This document shows, one piece after another, positions 17,001-24,084 of a stretch of 64,000 nucleotides of DNA (the first letter of the stretch is position 1; each line of letters begins with the position of its first letter). This DNA comes from Pseudotamlana haliotis (GTDB lineage Bacteria; Bacteroidota; Bacteroidia; Flavobacteriales; Flavobacteriaceae). The translations under genes were made by a program, and so were the position numbers. The stretch covers positions 1 through 64,000 of the forward strand of contig NZ_WAAT01000022.1 in NCBI RefSeq assembly GCF_008806375.1, in the 5' to 3' direction. The notes under the pieces were generated by a model, which saw nothing but the letters and a program-made list of their open reading frames with translations, was not told where the DNA came from and searched no databases.

Positions 17001-17522
17001 TTCGCCAAAATCTTTTAATTTTTCAACAGGATAATCCCCTGAAATATTAATATTAAGAATAGGCATTTCTTCCGACAGGTTTAAGTCGAAAGCATTGGGC
17101 TCTACTTTGGCGTCGTTAAAGGTCGGCCAGTCTTCACTAGCGGTTTCAGAATCTATTTCATCTTTTACCTTTTGTTTGGCGGCTTCAACCGTAATATTTT
17201 CATCAAATTCTACAATAATCATAGAATAATCTTCTTGAGAGGTCGATGTGATTTCAATCACATTACTTATGGTTTTCAACTTGTCTTCAAGCGGATCGGT
17301 GATGAGCTTTTCAATATCCTCGGCAGTATTTCCTGGGTAAAGTGAGCTTACATAGATTTTAGTTTCTTTAACCTCAGGGAAATTTTCACGAGGCATGTCG
17401 TAAAAAGCAGAGATTCCCAAATAGAAAATCACGGCCATGATCACGTAAATCGTGGTTTTGTTATTAATAGCCCACGACGACATTCCAAATTCTTTGTCGA
17501 TGTACTTTTTCTTTTTTGTCAT
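14034..17522 (-). CDS. RND efflux pump permease (AcrB/MexB-like)
   Basis: The 1162-residue inner-membrane protein is a full RND transporter: one N-terminal helix (residues about 20-40), a large periplasmic domain, a helix bundle with GLGMLVDNGIVVVENVYRLM (TM4 proton-relay region with one Asp and Asn where AcrB has Asp-Asp), a second periplasmic domain and a second helix bundle. It is longer than AcrB (1049) because of extra segments such as the helices around residues 520-575. It is probably the proton-driven drug or lipid exporter of the upstream MFP and TolC genes. The substrate cannot be predicted. It is the last gene of a four-gene operon. Confidence 0.93.
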   Translation of the reverse strand: MTKKKKYIDKEFGMSSWAINNKTTIYVIMAVIFYLGISAFYDMPRENFPEVKETKIYVSSLYPGNTAEDIEKLITDPLEDKLKTISNVIEITSTSQEDYSMIIVEFDENITVEAAKQKVKDEIDSETASEDWPTFNDAKVEPNAFDLNLSEEMPILNINISGDYPVEKLKDFGEYLQDEIEDLQEIKQVDIRGAQEKEVEVAVDIYQMMAAQVSFNDVIGAIQGGNVTMSAGNLISSGQRRTIRILGEVEDPAELNNFVIKSENSNPIYLKDIAKVSFKEKDRTTYAREFGHRVVMLDVKKRAGKNMVDAAEQIRDIVTDTKENVFPPDLEVTIANDQSSVTIGQVDDLVNNIIFGIILVVTVLMFFLGFKNALFVGFAIPMSMFMSLMILNLLGYTLNTMILFGLIMGLGMLVDNGIVVVENVYRLMDEEGMTRKEAAKVGIGEIAYPIIISTATTVAAFIPLGLWPGVMGQFMMLLPITLSTVLGSSLIVAIFFNSVLVSKFMTTEDKDMPLKNIVIITSIVSVIGLLILLFGGAYRGLGGLMIFTAIMLWVYRLLLRNMANRFQTKTLVVLENLYERELRRALSKKWPAFITITTFVLLIIAFVAFGASLASQRTKVEFFPDNKPNQIIVYIEYPEGTDIEKTNAITKEIEDRVYDVLDDEEYKDGDYNFLVESAVSQVGEGAGNPQTDGGSAAEMPHKAKITASMREFKYRRGADSELLRQKVQKALVGIYPGVLISVEKDQNGPPAGSPINIEIEGDDYAQLIHVAENMRDFINEKNIAGIDELKIDVNKDKPVMMVEVDRAKSGELGVSASQVGNQLRNSIFGSKAGVYKEDGDDFDIYVRFNEENRYNTSAIFNQKITFRDNTGKIKEIPVSAVAKQNNTSGYNAIKHKDTRRVVTVYSALSPGYTDAAAIVGQIQREMKTFEDLPSEVKIDYTGQIEEQNKQMAFLMGAFFTGLGLIFFILIFQFNSVSRPGIIMLAIFLSFIGVFGGLVITGDAFVIMMTMMGIISLAGIVVNNGVVLLDYAQLLIDRRKNALDLDDDAYLPLNDLYECIVRAGKARLRPVLLTAITTILGLIPLAIGLNINFFTLVSDFDANIYMGGDNVVFWGPLAWTVIYGLLIATFLTLIVVPVFFYLTTRFKMWLFKERVGATEKLEA

Positions 17523-17531
17523 GATTATGGC

Positions 17532-18698
17532 TTAATATTTAATAACTTTTACCTTTTGTCCGTCTCTTACACTACGGGCACCTTCGTTAATGATTTCAAC
17601 ACTATCATCAATACCGCTTAATACTTCAATAATATCACCTTGGGTTTTACCTGTGGTAATGATAACACGTTCAGCAACAGCTTCAGAGTCGTTGTTTTTA
17701 TTTTTAACGACGTAAATGTATTGTTCGCCTTTCGCATTTTCAGAAATGATGCTTAAAGGAATTAATACAGCGTTCTCACTAGAATAATCGTTTATTTTAA
17801 GTTTTGCGGTTAAGTTTGGTTTAATGTTTTTGTCTTCATTAGGTACCGGAATTTCAACTTTAAAAGTACGGTTCGCAGGATTAATAAAATTACTTGCTTG
17901 ACGGACCTCTGTGTTTAAAGAAGTGCCTAAAATTGGAAATTCAACAATTACTTTTTTGCCTTTGTAAATATCGGTAATGTAGTTTTCTGGAACTTCGGTT
18001 TCAATAAACATATTGTTAAGGTTAACAATACGAATTAACTGAGATTGTCCAGGCATGACTACACTTCCTTGGTCGGTAATGATATCATCAATCACCCCAG
18101 AAAATGGTGCTGTAATGTTTGTTTTAGACAATTGTGATTTTAATTGATTTACCGATTGTTCTTGAGCTTCATAGTTTGATTTGGCTTGAAGGAATTGAAT
18201 TTCACTACCTATTTTTTGATCCCAAAGGCGCTTTTGGCGCTCGTAAGTCGTTTTAGCCAAAGCCAGTTGAATTTTCATTTGAGAAACTTGTTGCTCTAAA
18301 CCGCCATCATCAATTTTGGCCAAAGTCTGACCTTTAGATACTTTTTGACCTTCTTTAACGTACACTCTTTCAAGAATACCAGAAGATTCAGGGTAGATGA
18401 CAATGTTTTGCTTGGTTTGAACACTACCCTGTAATTCTAAATAGTGTACAAAATTTTCGGTTTTAGCTTTAACAGTTGTTACTAAAGGTAATTTTTTTGT
18501 ATCGTCTAATTCTTCAATTTTCTCATCAATTAACTTGATTTGATCACTTAATTGAATTTTTTGGTTTTCTAATTCAGTTCGTTTAGTACGAATGCTTTCT
18601 AAGTTTCCTTCGGCTAAAATCTGTTCAACAGATTGTTCTTTACCTCCGCAGGAAATTAAAAGGAAAGAAAAGGCGGCGATTGTGTAAATATATTTCAT
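17532..18698 (-). CDS. RND membrane fusion lipoprotein (AcrA/HlyD-like)
   Basis: The 388-residue adaptor protein bridges the inner-membrane pump and the TolC channel. It has a lipoprotein signal peptide (FLLISCGG, acylated Cys at residue 17), a first coiled-coil stretch (about 25-60), a lipoyl/barrel-sandwich motif split by an alpha-helical hairpin (VYVKEGQKVSKGQTLAKID at about 110-130; NITAPFSGVIDDI at about 195), then beta-barrel and membrane-proximal domains. It is separated by 9 bases from the pump gene and 10 from the tolC gene. Confidence 0.92.
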   Translation of the reverse strand: MKYIYTIAAFSFLLISCGGKEQSVEQILAEGNLESIRTKRTELENQKIQLSDQIKLIDEKIEELDDTKKLPLVTTVKAKTENFVHYLELQGSVQTKQNIVIYPESSGILERVYVKEGQKVSKGQTLAKIDDGGLEQQVSQMKIQLALAKTTYERQKRLWDQKIGSEIQFLQAKSNYEAQEQSVNQLKSQLSKTNITAPFSGVIDDIITDQGSVVMPGQSQLIRIVNLNNMFIETEVPENYITDIYKGKKVIVEFPILGTSLNTEVRQASNFINPANRTFKVEIPVPNEDKNIKPNLTAKLKINDYSSENAVLIPLSIISENAKGEQYIYVVKNKNNDSEAVAERVIITTGKTQGDIIEVLSGIDDSVEIINEGARSVRDGQKVKVIKY

Positions 18699-18708
18699 GT
18701 CGTGATGT

Positions 18709-20052
18709 TTAGTAATTTTGAGTGTTTAAAATGGCGTCTAATTCTGCTTTTTTATTGATAATATCAATCATGGCTTGTAAATATTCTTGTTGAGCCACAT
18801 AGAGTTGTGATTGCGCTTGACGTAAGTCGAAACTAGAAGCAATACCCTCAAAGAATTTGGTTTCGTTTTTACGTTCTATACGTTGGGCTAAATCTAAGTT
18901 TTGTTTTTTATTAGAGTAGTCTTCAATAGCAAACTGATATTCACTTTTAGCTGTTGCAATTTGAAGTTTTAGTTGTTGTTCGGTGTCCACTAAAGTTTCA
19001 TTCGCTTTTTCTAAATCAATACGGGCTTGTTGTGTGGCTGCCGAACGGCCTAAGGAACTAAAAATAGGAATGTTTAAGCTCACACCAAATAGTGATGAGG
19101 CATACCATTTTTGATCACTTTTCAGGAAATCGAAATCTTCACCAAAAGCACTGTAACCACCGTTAACAAAGGCGCTTAGTGTTGGCATGCCTTGACTCAT
19201 GGCTAATTTGACCATAAGGTCTTTGCTTTCTACTTCATTTTCAGCAATGAGGTAGTCAATGGTGTTCTCTACACTATCATCGGCAGCTAAGGCCTCCAAA
19301 GAGGTGTATTGTAAACTCAGCATTTCAAGATTATCTGTAAGCCTGGTAGGGGTGTTTAAGTCAATACCCAAGGTGATGTTCAACATTTGGTATGAGAGCA
19401 GGTTTAAACGTTTCACGTTGTTGAGGTCACTAATTAAACTTGATAATGAGATTTTTATCTGTTCTAAACTTTCTTCTTCTTCTAAACCATTATCAAAGGT
19501 TTTTTGAATTTCGTGTAAGTTAGATTCTAAAATTTTGCGATTACTTTTTAAGATTTTTAAACTTTCTTCAGTTAAAAGCACATTGCCGTAGGCGTTAATT
19601 ACCGCTTTTCTAACTTCTAAGTCTGTTTTGATTTTTGCGTTTTCAGAAATCTCTAAATAAACTTTAGAAGCTTGTAAACCTACAAGGTATGAACCATCAA
19701 AGATCAATTGACTTAAAGTAGCTGTGGCTCCAATATTTTGTTTTGGACTAAATTCTACTGGTACAAATTCACCAGGCGTGCCGCCAGTAATTTCTGCAGG
19801 TAATAAGGACACCTGTTGTTTTAACCAGTTTTGGTAATCTACGGCCGCATTAATTTGTGGTAAACCTGTGGCTGTGGCTTCCCATTTTTCTTTTTCAGCC
19901 ATTTCAATGTCTCTAGCTGCGTTTTTTACCGCCCTATTGTGTTCTAAAGCGAAGTCTATGGCTTCTTGCAAGCTAAATGCTATTGGAGTTTCTTGGGCAA
20001 AGGCCATAAAACTCAGGCATAAACTAAATAGTGTAATCAGTTTGATTTTCAT
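18709..20052 (-). CDS. TolC-family outer membrane efflux protein
   Basis: The 447-residue protein has a signal peptide (LITLFSLCLSFMAFAQ) and two TolC/OEP repeats rich in long heptad-like helices, ending with AELDAILNTQNY. It would be the trimeric outer-membrane exit duct of the pump. Spacing to the regulator upstream is 9 bases. The glutamine-rich helices of the second repeat (about residues 330-430) include the typical Y-x-x-Q-x-x-Y pattern of the family. Confidence 0.92.
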   Translation of the reverse strand: MKIKLITLFSLCLSFMAFAQETPIAFSLQEAIDFALEHNRAVKNAARDIEMAEKEKWEATATGLPQINAAVDYQNWLKQQVSLLPAEITGGTPGEFVPVEFSPKQNIGATATLSQLIFDGSYLVGLQASKVYLEISENAKIKTDLEVRKAVINAYGNVLLTEESLKILKSNRKILESNLHEIQKTFDNGLEEEESLEQIKISLSSLISDLNNVKRLNLLSYQMLNITLGIDLNTPTRLTDNLEMLSLQYTSLEALAADDSVENTIDYLIAENEVESKDLMVKLAMSQGMPTLSAFVNGGYSAFGEDFDFLKSDQKWYASSLFGVSLNIPIFSSLGRSAATQQARIDLEKANETLVDTEQQLKLQIATAKSEYQFAIEDYSNKKQNLDLAQRIERKNETKFFEGIASSFDLRQAQSQLYVAQQEYLQAMIDIINKKAELDAILNTQNY

Positions 20053-20061
20053 TATCTACTA

Positions 20062-20658
20062 TTAATTATGGTGTTTTTTATTGATGAAATCGACGCCTAG
20101 TGGGGTGCATATACCTCTTAAGTGGTATTCTAGGTAATTGTCTAATAATTGTTTTAAGGTAAATTGTGCTGAAGGAAAAATATCGTCGTCTTTAAGGGCT
20201 CCCATCGAACTGAAATAGATTCTAGAAATAAAATCTACATCTATATCTTGACGGTATAAGCCCGCGGTAATGCCTCGGTTTAAATTATCACTCACGCATT
20301 CTTGCATCACTTCAAATTGCTTTTGTCTAAGCAAGTCATGAATTTGTGGATAGTATTTTTTCAATTGAAATTCAGGCGATTCCTTTTGGTTGCTCATATA
20401 GGTTGTAATAAACTCTTTAATTTTAATAAGTTCTTCAACCGGGTTGGCTTTCATTTTAAAAATACAATCAATAGATTCTGATATACAATCAAACTTATAA
20501 ATGGCCGTAGCTTCTATGAGCTTGGTCTTGGTATCAAAATAGGTATAAATTGTTTTTTTTGAAATACCCATTTCATTGGCAATATCGTCCATGGTTACGC
20601 TCTTAAACCCTAGGTTTGAAAACAACTCAGACGAGGTTTCTATAATTTTATCTTTCAT
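20062..20658 (-). CDS. TetR/AcrR-family repressor of the efflux operon
   Basis: The 198-residue protein has an N-terminal TetR helix-turn-helix (FKSVTMDDIANEMGISKKTIYTYFDTKTKLIEA, residues about 18-48) and an all-helical C-terminal ligand domain of no recognised specificity. I chose ATG 20658, which gives the family start MKDKIIETSSELF; the longer frame to 20718 would use TTG and run through the promoter. It is the first gene of the efflux operon. A 9+9 base palindrome over its promoter (20689-20716) suggests that it represses itself and the operon. Confidence 0.88.
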   Translation of the reverse strand: MKDKIIETSSELFSNLGFKSVTMDDIANEMGISKKTIYTYFDTKTKLIEATAIYKFDCISESIDCIFKMKANPVEELIKIKEFITTYMSNQKESPEFQLKKYYPQIHDLLRQKQFEVMQECVSDNLNRGITAGLYRQDIDVDFISRIYFSSMGALKDDDIFPSAQFTLKQLLDNYLEYHLRGICTPLGVDFINKKHHN

Positions 20659-20675
20659 AGGTATTAAAATCGCTG

Positions 20676-20706
20676 CAAATATAGCTACGGAAACTTTAAA
20701 AACAAA
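20676..20706 (-). promoter_or_regulatory. Promoter of the tetR-efflux operon
   Basis: Read on the minus strand: TTTG (20706-20703), 19 bases, TATATTTG (20683-20676). This is a complete match to the Bacteroidota primary-sigma consensus. It lies 17 bases before the chosen tetR ATG. Confidence 0.75.
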
Positions 20707-20716
20707 AAAAGTTTCC
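20689..20716. promoter_or_regulatory. Palindromic operator, likely TetR target
   Basis: GGAAACTTT (20689-20697) and AAAGTTTCC (20708-20716) form a perfect 9+9 inverted repeat with a 10-base spacer. It covers the -33 element of the operon promoter and part of the spacer, as expected for an autorepressor site. Confidence 0.7.
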
Positions 20717-20779
20717 AAAGTTTTAATGATTATTTAACACTAAATTTAATGTGATGTTTTTTCATGTGATGAATTGGTT

Positions 20780-20787
20780 TATTTTTG
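20780..20787 (+). promoter_or_regulatory. Promoter -7 box of the prenyl synthase gene
   Basis: TATTTTTG matches TAnnTTTG and ends 4 bases before the chosen ATG at 20792, again a nearly leaderless arrangement. No good -33 partner is visible. Confidence 0.45.
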
Positions 20788-20791
20788 CTTG

Positions 20792-21766
20792 ATGCTTTCC
20801 ATAGAAAAATACCAAGAGGAATTTGTACAATTCCTAGAAGAATATACCATTGTTAAAGAACCAAAAGGACTTTACGAGCCTATAGATTATATTTTAAACC
20901 TAGGCGGAAAACGCTTGAGGCCTGTACTGACTTTAATGACGGCTCATATTTTTAGTTCGGATTATAAAAAGGCTTTAAATGCGGCCTTAAGTATTGAAGT
21001 GTTTCATAACTTTTCTTTGGTTCATGATGATATTATGGATGATGCGCCACTGCGTAGAGGTCAAGAAACGGTTCATGAAAAATGGGATATCAATACGGGT
21101 ATTCTTTCTGGAGATGCCATGTTAATTATGGCTTACCAGCTTTTTGAAAGTTATGAAGCTGATGTATTTCAAGCTTTAGCTAAGTTGTTTAGTAAAACGG
21201 CTTTAGAAGTTTGTGAAGGTCAGCAGTATGATATCGATTTTGAAACTAGAAACGATGTGACCATTGCCGAGTATTTAAAAATGATTGAATACAAAACAGC
21301 GGTATTGGTTGGCGCAGCGATGAACATGGGTGCTATTGTTGCTGGTGCTTCAGAAAAGGACCAGCAGGGTATTTATGACTTCGGAAGGTATTTAGGTATT
21401 GCATTTCAGCTTCAAGATGATTATTTAGATGCTTTTGGTGATCCTAAAACTTTCGGAAAACAGGTTGGAGGTGATATTATTGAAAATAAAAAGACCTATT
21501 TATATCTGAAGGCTTTAGAATTTTCGGAAGCTTCAGAAAAAACAGCATTAGAAACCTTATTTACGTCAACACCCGACGATGCGACGTCTAAAATTGAACG
21601 TGCTAAAGGCATATTCCGAGCTTCAGGTTCCGCGGAAGCGACAAAAAGTGCCATATTGGAATATACCAACAAGGCTTTTGAAGTTTTAGAGGGTTTAAAT
21701 ATCACGGAAGACAAAAAAGACTTGCTTAAAGAATTTGGTTCTAATTTAATGAACAGAACGGTATAA
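20792..21766 (+). CDS. Isoprenyl (polyprenyl) diphosphate synthase
   Basis: The 324-residue trans-prenyltransferase condenses IPP with allylic diphosphates. It has GGKRLRP near residue 45, the first aspartate-rich motif in LVHDDIMDDAPLRRG, and the second in FQLQDDYLDAFGD. A phenylalanine lies five residues before the first DDxxD, a pattern linked with short products (C15-C20) in archaeal-type enzymes; chain length is therefore a tentative guess of FPP or GGPP. I chose ATG 20792; the frame from TTG 20774 would include the promoter box. It overlaps the next gene by one base. Confidence 0.9.
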   Translation: MLSIEKYQEEFVQFLEEYTIVKEPKGLYEPIDYILNLGGKRLRPVLTLMTAHIFSSDYKKALNAALSIEVFHNFSLVHDDIMDDAPLRRGQETVHEKWDINTGILSGDAMLIMAYQLFESYEADVFQALAKLFSKTALEVCEGQQYDIDFETRNDVTIAEYLKMIEYKTAVLVGAAMNMGAIVAGASEKDQQGIYDFGRYLGIAFQLQDDYLDAFGDPKTFGKQVGGDIIENKKTYLYLKALEFSEASEKTALETLFTSTPDDATSKIERAKGIFRASGSAEATKSAILEYTNKAFEVLEGLNITEDKKDLLKEFGSNLMNRTV

Positions 21767-22113
21767 TGCAGTTGCCTACTAATTTTGATGATTTAATTGC
21801 TGAAGCTAATACTTTGGAGCTGTATCAAAAGCTCATACAGCAATTGAATAAGGATTTTCTTCTTGCAAATATCGATTTAGATTTTCATGAAGATATTCTA
21901 CCGAGCAGTTTAAAACTGATGCTTCACGAAACCGTTTATAAGCTCATACAGGAGAAATTCGCCGAATATTTGAACTTACTTTATATTGTTGATGTTTCTG
22001 AAAGCCAAGTCAAAGCGCTTGATGGCGAAGATACCGTTCAGCTTGCAGAAGACGTGGCGTTTTTAATTTTGAAACGTGAATGGCAAAAGGTGTGGTATAA
22101 GAATCATTATTGA
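21766..22113 (+). CDS. Small conserved-looking protein, unknown
   Basis: The 115-residue protein starts on the last base of the prenyl synthase stop codon, so the two are translationally coupled. It is acidic in its first half and helical, without signal peptide, membrane segment or cysteine. I recognise no family. The tight coupling suggests a role near isoprenoid synthesis, but that is inference from position. Confidence 0.7.
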   Translation: MQLPTNFDDLIAEANTLELYQKLIQQLNKDFLLANIDLDFHEDILPSSLKLMLHETVYKLIQEKFAEYLNLLYIVDVSESQVKALDGEDTVQLAEDVAFLILKREWQKVWYKNHY

Positions 22114-22122
22114 TTGTTTTTT

Positions 22123-22164
22123 ATTGACCATTGACCATTGACCATTGACCGATGACCGATGACG
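22123..22164 (+). repeat. 7-base tandem repeat array
   Basis: Six consecutive 7-mers: four exact ATTGACC, then GATGACC and GATGACG. The array begins 10 bases after a stop codon. Such arrays can vary in copy number between strains. Confidence 0.8.
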
Positions 22165-22200
22165 GAAGACTAGTGTGACGTTGAAATTTTCTACTGAAAA

Positions 22201-22684
22201 CGGTCTTCGAGCGGAGTCGAGAAGTTAAGTAGAATAGAATCGGAATAATACAATTATACAGGGATTCACGGATTTACTACCAATACTTAGGGCGTATTTT
22301 TTGACTCAGATTACTCTGGTTTTTAAACTATTTAGTTGACGTCTTTACGTCATAATGAGATATTTTTTGCTTTTTAGAAAGGTTCTCGACTCCGCTCGAA
22401 CACCGGTTTTACTGGTGTTTCGTGACGGTCTTCGAGCGGAGTCGAGAAGTTAAGTAGAATAAAATTGGAATAATACAATTATACAGGGATTCACGGATTT
22501 ACTACCGAAACTTAGAGCGTATTTTTTGACTCAGATTACTCTGGTTTTTACAGGTTTTTAAACTATTTAGTGGATGTCTTTACGCCATAACGAGATATTT
22601 TTTGCTTTTTAGAAAGGTTCTCGACTCCGCTTGAACACCGGTTTTATTGGTGTTTCGTGACGGTCTTCGAGCGGAGTCGAGAAG
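22201..22684. repeat. Tandem duplication of an inverted-repeat-bounded element
   Basis: Unit 1 is 22201-22425 (225 bases), unit 2 is 22426-22660 (235 bases), and 22661-22684 repeats the first 24 bases a third time. Each unit starts with TTCGAGCGGAGTCGAGAA (after CGGTC) and carries its reverse complement about 180 bases later, with one substitution in the second unit. The units differ by about a dozen substitutions and one 10-base insertion. The ends resemble a dispersed flavobacterial intergenic repeat. No transposase is present, so a miniature mobile element is possible but unproven. Confidence 0.85.
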
Positions 22685-22725
22685 GTACATAAACTGTTTT
22701 TTTGGTTACTTTTAAATCTTAATAA

Positions 22726-22739
22726 GGATAATTTTATCC
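22726..22739. promoter_or_regulatory. Rrf2 operator upstream of its own gene
   Basis: GGATAATTTTATCC is a perfect 6-2-6 palindrome, 45 bases before the rrf2 ATG. A near-identical site lies before the RIC gene (23239-23252), and both continue with CCGAA, so they look like sites for the same regulator. Confidence 0.7.
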
Positions 22740-22757
22740 GAATTAAAAAATAATACT

Positions 22758-22765
22758 TACCTTTG
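22758..22765 (+). promoter_or_regulatory. rrf2 promoter -7 box
   Basis: TACCTTTG matches TAnnTTTG and lies 19 bases before the ATG at 22785. The operator at 22726-22739 would fall in its -33 region. Confidence 0.5.
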
Positions 22766-22784
22766 TCGAGTAATCAATTAGAAT

Positions 22785-23219
22785 ATGTTTTCAAAAGCTT
22801 GTGAATATGGTATCAAAGCAGCGATTTTTATCGCTACCCAGTCTTACGAAGGTAAGCGCGTGGGGCCAAAAGCTATTGCAAAAGAAATTGATTCGCCGCA
22901 GGCTTTTACAGCCAAAATATTACAGGCTTTAGTAAAAGAAGGAGTGGTTACTTCGGTAAAAGGGGCTTACGGTGGTTTTGAAATTGACCGCGGACTTTTA
23001 AGTCAGATTAAATTAGCTGCCGTGGTGAATGCCATAGACGGCGATCATATTTACAAAGGTTGTGGCTTAGGATTACATACTTGTGATGCTAATCAGCCGT
23101 GTCCAGTACACAACAAGTTTGAAGTGATTAGAAATGATTTAAAAAATATGTTAGAACAGACAAGCTTAGAAGAGTTGGCGCTTGGTGTAAAATCTGGAGC
23201 CGCCTTTTTAAGAGTCTAA
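22785..23219 (+). CDS. Rrf2-family iron-sulfur transcription regulator
   Basis: The 144-residue protein has the Rrf2 winged helix (FSKACEYGIKAAIFIATQS at the start; GPKAIAKEIDSPQAFTAKILQALVKEGVV) and three cysteines at residues 93, 100 and 106, spaced as in the Fe-S cluster loop of NsrR and IscR. A cluster that senses nitric oxide, oxygen or Fe-S status is therefore likely. The next gene encodes a RIC/ScdA repair protein, a classic NsrR target, so an NsrR-like role is favoured. Matching palindromes precede both genes, implying autoregulation. Confidence 0.85.
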   Translation: MFSKACEYGIKAAIFIATQSYEGKRVGPKAIAKEIDSPQAFTAKILQALVKEGVVTSVKGAYGGFEIDRGLLSQIKLAAVVNAIDGDHIYKGCGLGLHTCDANQPCPVHNKFEVIRNDLKNMLEQTSLEELALGVKSGAAFLRV

Positions 23220-23238
23220 AAAAATTTGAATATAAATA

Positions 23239-23252
23239 GGATAAATTTGTCC
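23239..23252. promoter_or_regulatory. Rrf2 operator over the RIC promoter
   Basis: GGATAAATTTGTCC has the same half-sites as the palindrome before rrf2, with one mismatch. It contains TAAATTTG (23242-23249), a perfect TAnnTTTG -7 box, so a bound repressor would cover the promoter of the RIC gene. It lies in the gap between rrf2 and the chosen ATG at 23268. Confidence 0.7.
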
Positions 23253-23267
23253 GAAATAAGCAATATT

Positions 23268-23999
23268 ATGGAAGTATTAAATAACAATGCTCAAAAAGAA
23301 GTTGGGCAATTCGTAGCAGAAGATTTTAGAACAGCCGCTGTATTTAGTAATTACGGTATCGATTTTTGTTGTAGAGGAAACCGTTCGGTAGAAGAGGTGT
23401 GCGAGAAAAACAATATTGACACTAATGAGCTATTAGATAAATTAGAAGCCGTGATTAGTGTTAATAATGGCGAAACTATAGATTATAAATCATGGCCTTT
23501 AGATTTATTGGCTGATTATATAGAGAAAAAACACCACCGTTATGTCGAGGAAAAAATTCCGGTTTTACGTCAGTTTTTAGCCAAATTATGTCGTGTACAC
23601 GGTGAAAGACATCCAGAATTGTTAGAAATTAATGATTTATTCACCGCATCAGCAGGGGAATTGGCTGCACATTTAAAGAAAGAAGAGCTTATTCTTTTTC
23701 CGTTTGTAAAGAAAATGGTAGGTGCGACTATAAGTCAAGGTGCTGTTGAGGCTCCACATTTTGGAACCGTTGAAAACCCAATTGCCATGATGATGGAAGA
23801 GCACGATAATGAAGGCGTGCGTTTTAGAAAAATTGCCGAGTTAACCAATAACTACAATCCGCCAGCAGATGCTTGTAACACCTTTAGAGTGACTTACGCC
23901 ATGTTAGAGGAGTTTGAACAGGATTTACATAAGCACATTCACCTGGAGAATAATATTTTATTCCCTCAGGCTATAAAATTAGAGAAGCAGTTCCACTAG
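23268..23999 (+). CDS. RIC/ScdA-type di-iron repair protein
   Basis: Proteins of the YtfE/ScdA/RIC family repair Fe-S clusters damaged by nitric oxide or oxidants. The 243-residue protein has the N-terminal ScdA_N segment (VFSNYGIDFCCRGNRSVEEVC, with the Cys-Cys pair) and two hemerythrin-like halves with iron-ligand histidines (KKHHRYVE; RVHGERHPE; HLKKEELILFPF; MMEEHDNEG; LHKHIHLENNILFP). I chose ATG 23268, since the longer frame from TTG 23226 would translate the operator. It follows the Rrf2 gene and is closed by a terminator at 24027. Confidence 0.9.
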   Translation: MEVLNNNAQKEVGQFVAEDFRTAAVFSNYGIDFCCRGNRSVEEVCEKNNIDTNELLDKLEAVISVNNGETIDYKSWPLDLLADYIEKKHHRYVEEKIPVLRQFLAKLCRVHGERHPELLEINDLFTASAGELAAHLKKEELILFPFVKKMVGATISQGAVEAPHFGTVENPIAMMMEEHDNEGVRFRKIAELTNNYNPPADACNTFRVTYAMLEEFEQDLHKHIHLENNILFPQAIKLEKQFH

Positions 24000-24026
24000 C
24001 CAACTAAGCTATTAATTGCAACCCTG

Positions 24027-24061
24027 AACCCAGAAGATTGAGAGAGCTTTTGGGTTTTTTT
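24027..24061 (+). terminator. Rho-independent terminator after RIC
   Basis: A 10-bp stem (24027-24036 with 24047-24056, one G-T pair), 10-base loop, followed by TTTTT. It lies 28 bases after the RIC stop. Confidence 0.7.
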
Positions 24062-24084
24062 GAAAATGACTGAATATATAATGA

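Larger units (their letters stand above)
22114..22784. other. 670-base repeat-rich intergenic region
   Basis: No gene-like frame is visible on either strand. From left to right it holds six 7-base tandem units (22123-22164), a duplicated element bounded by inverted repeats (22201-22684), and the operator and promoter of the rrf2 gene (22726-22765). Confidence 0.7.

Noticed and set aside
14034-20658. Efflux operon as a novel secretion system
   Set aside because: Regulator, TolC, membrane fusion protein and RND pump in this order are a well-known tripartite efflux set.
22123-22684. CRISPR array
   Set aside because: The 7-base units have no spacers, and the large units are only two, 225-235 bases long, and nearly identical throughout. 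No cas genes are nearby.
22201-22684. Insertion sequence
   Set aside because: Although the units have inverted ends, no transposase frame is present and no target duplication is visible. It is recorded as a repeat, with a miniature element only as one option.
23226-23267. RIC protein starting at TTG 23226
   Set aside because: That start would translate the Rrf2 operator and the -7 box. The following ATG at 23268 fits the family.
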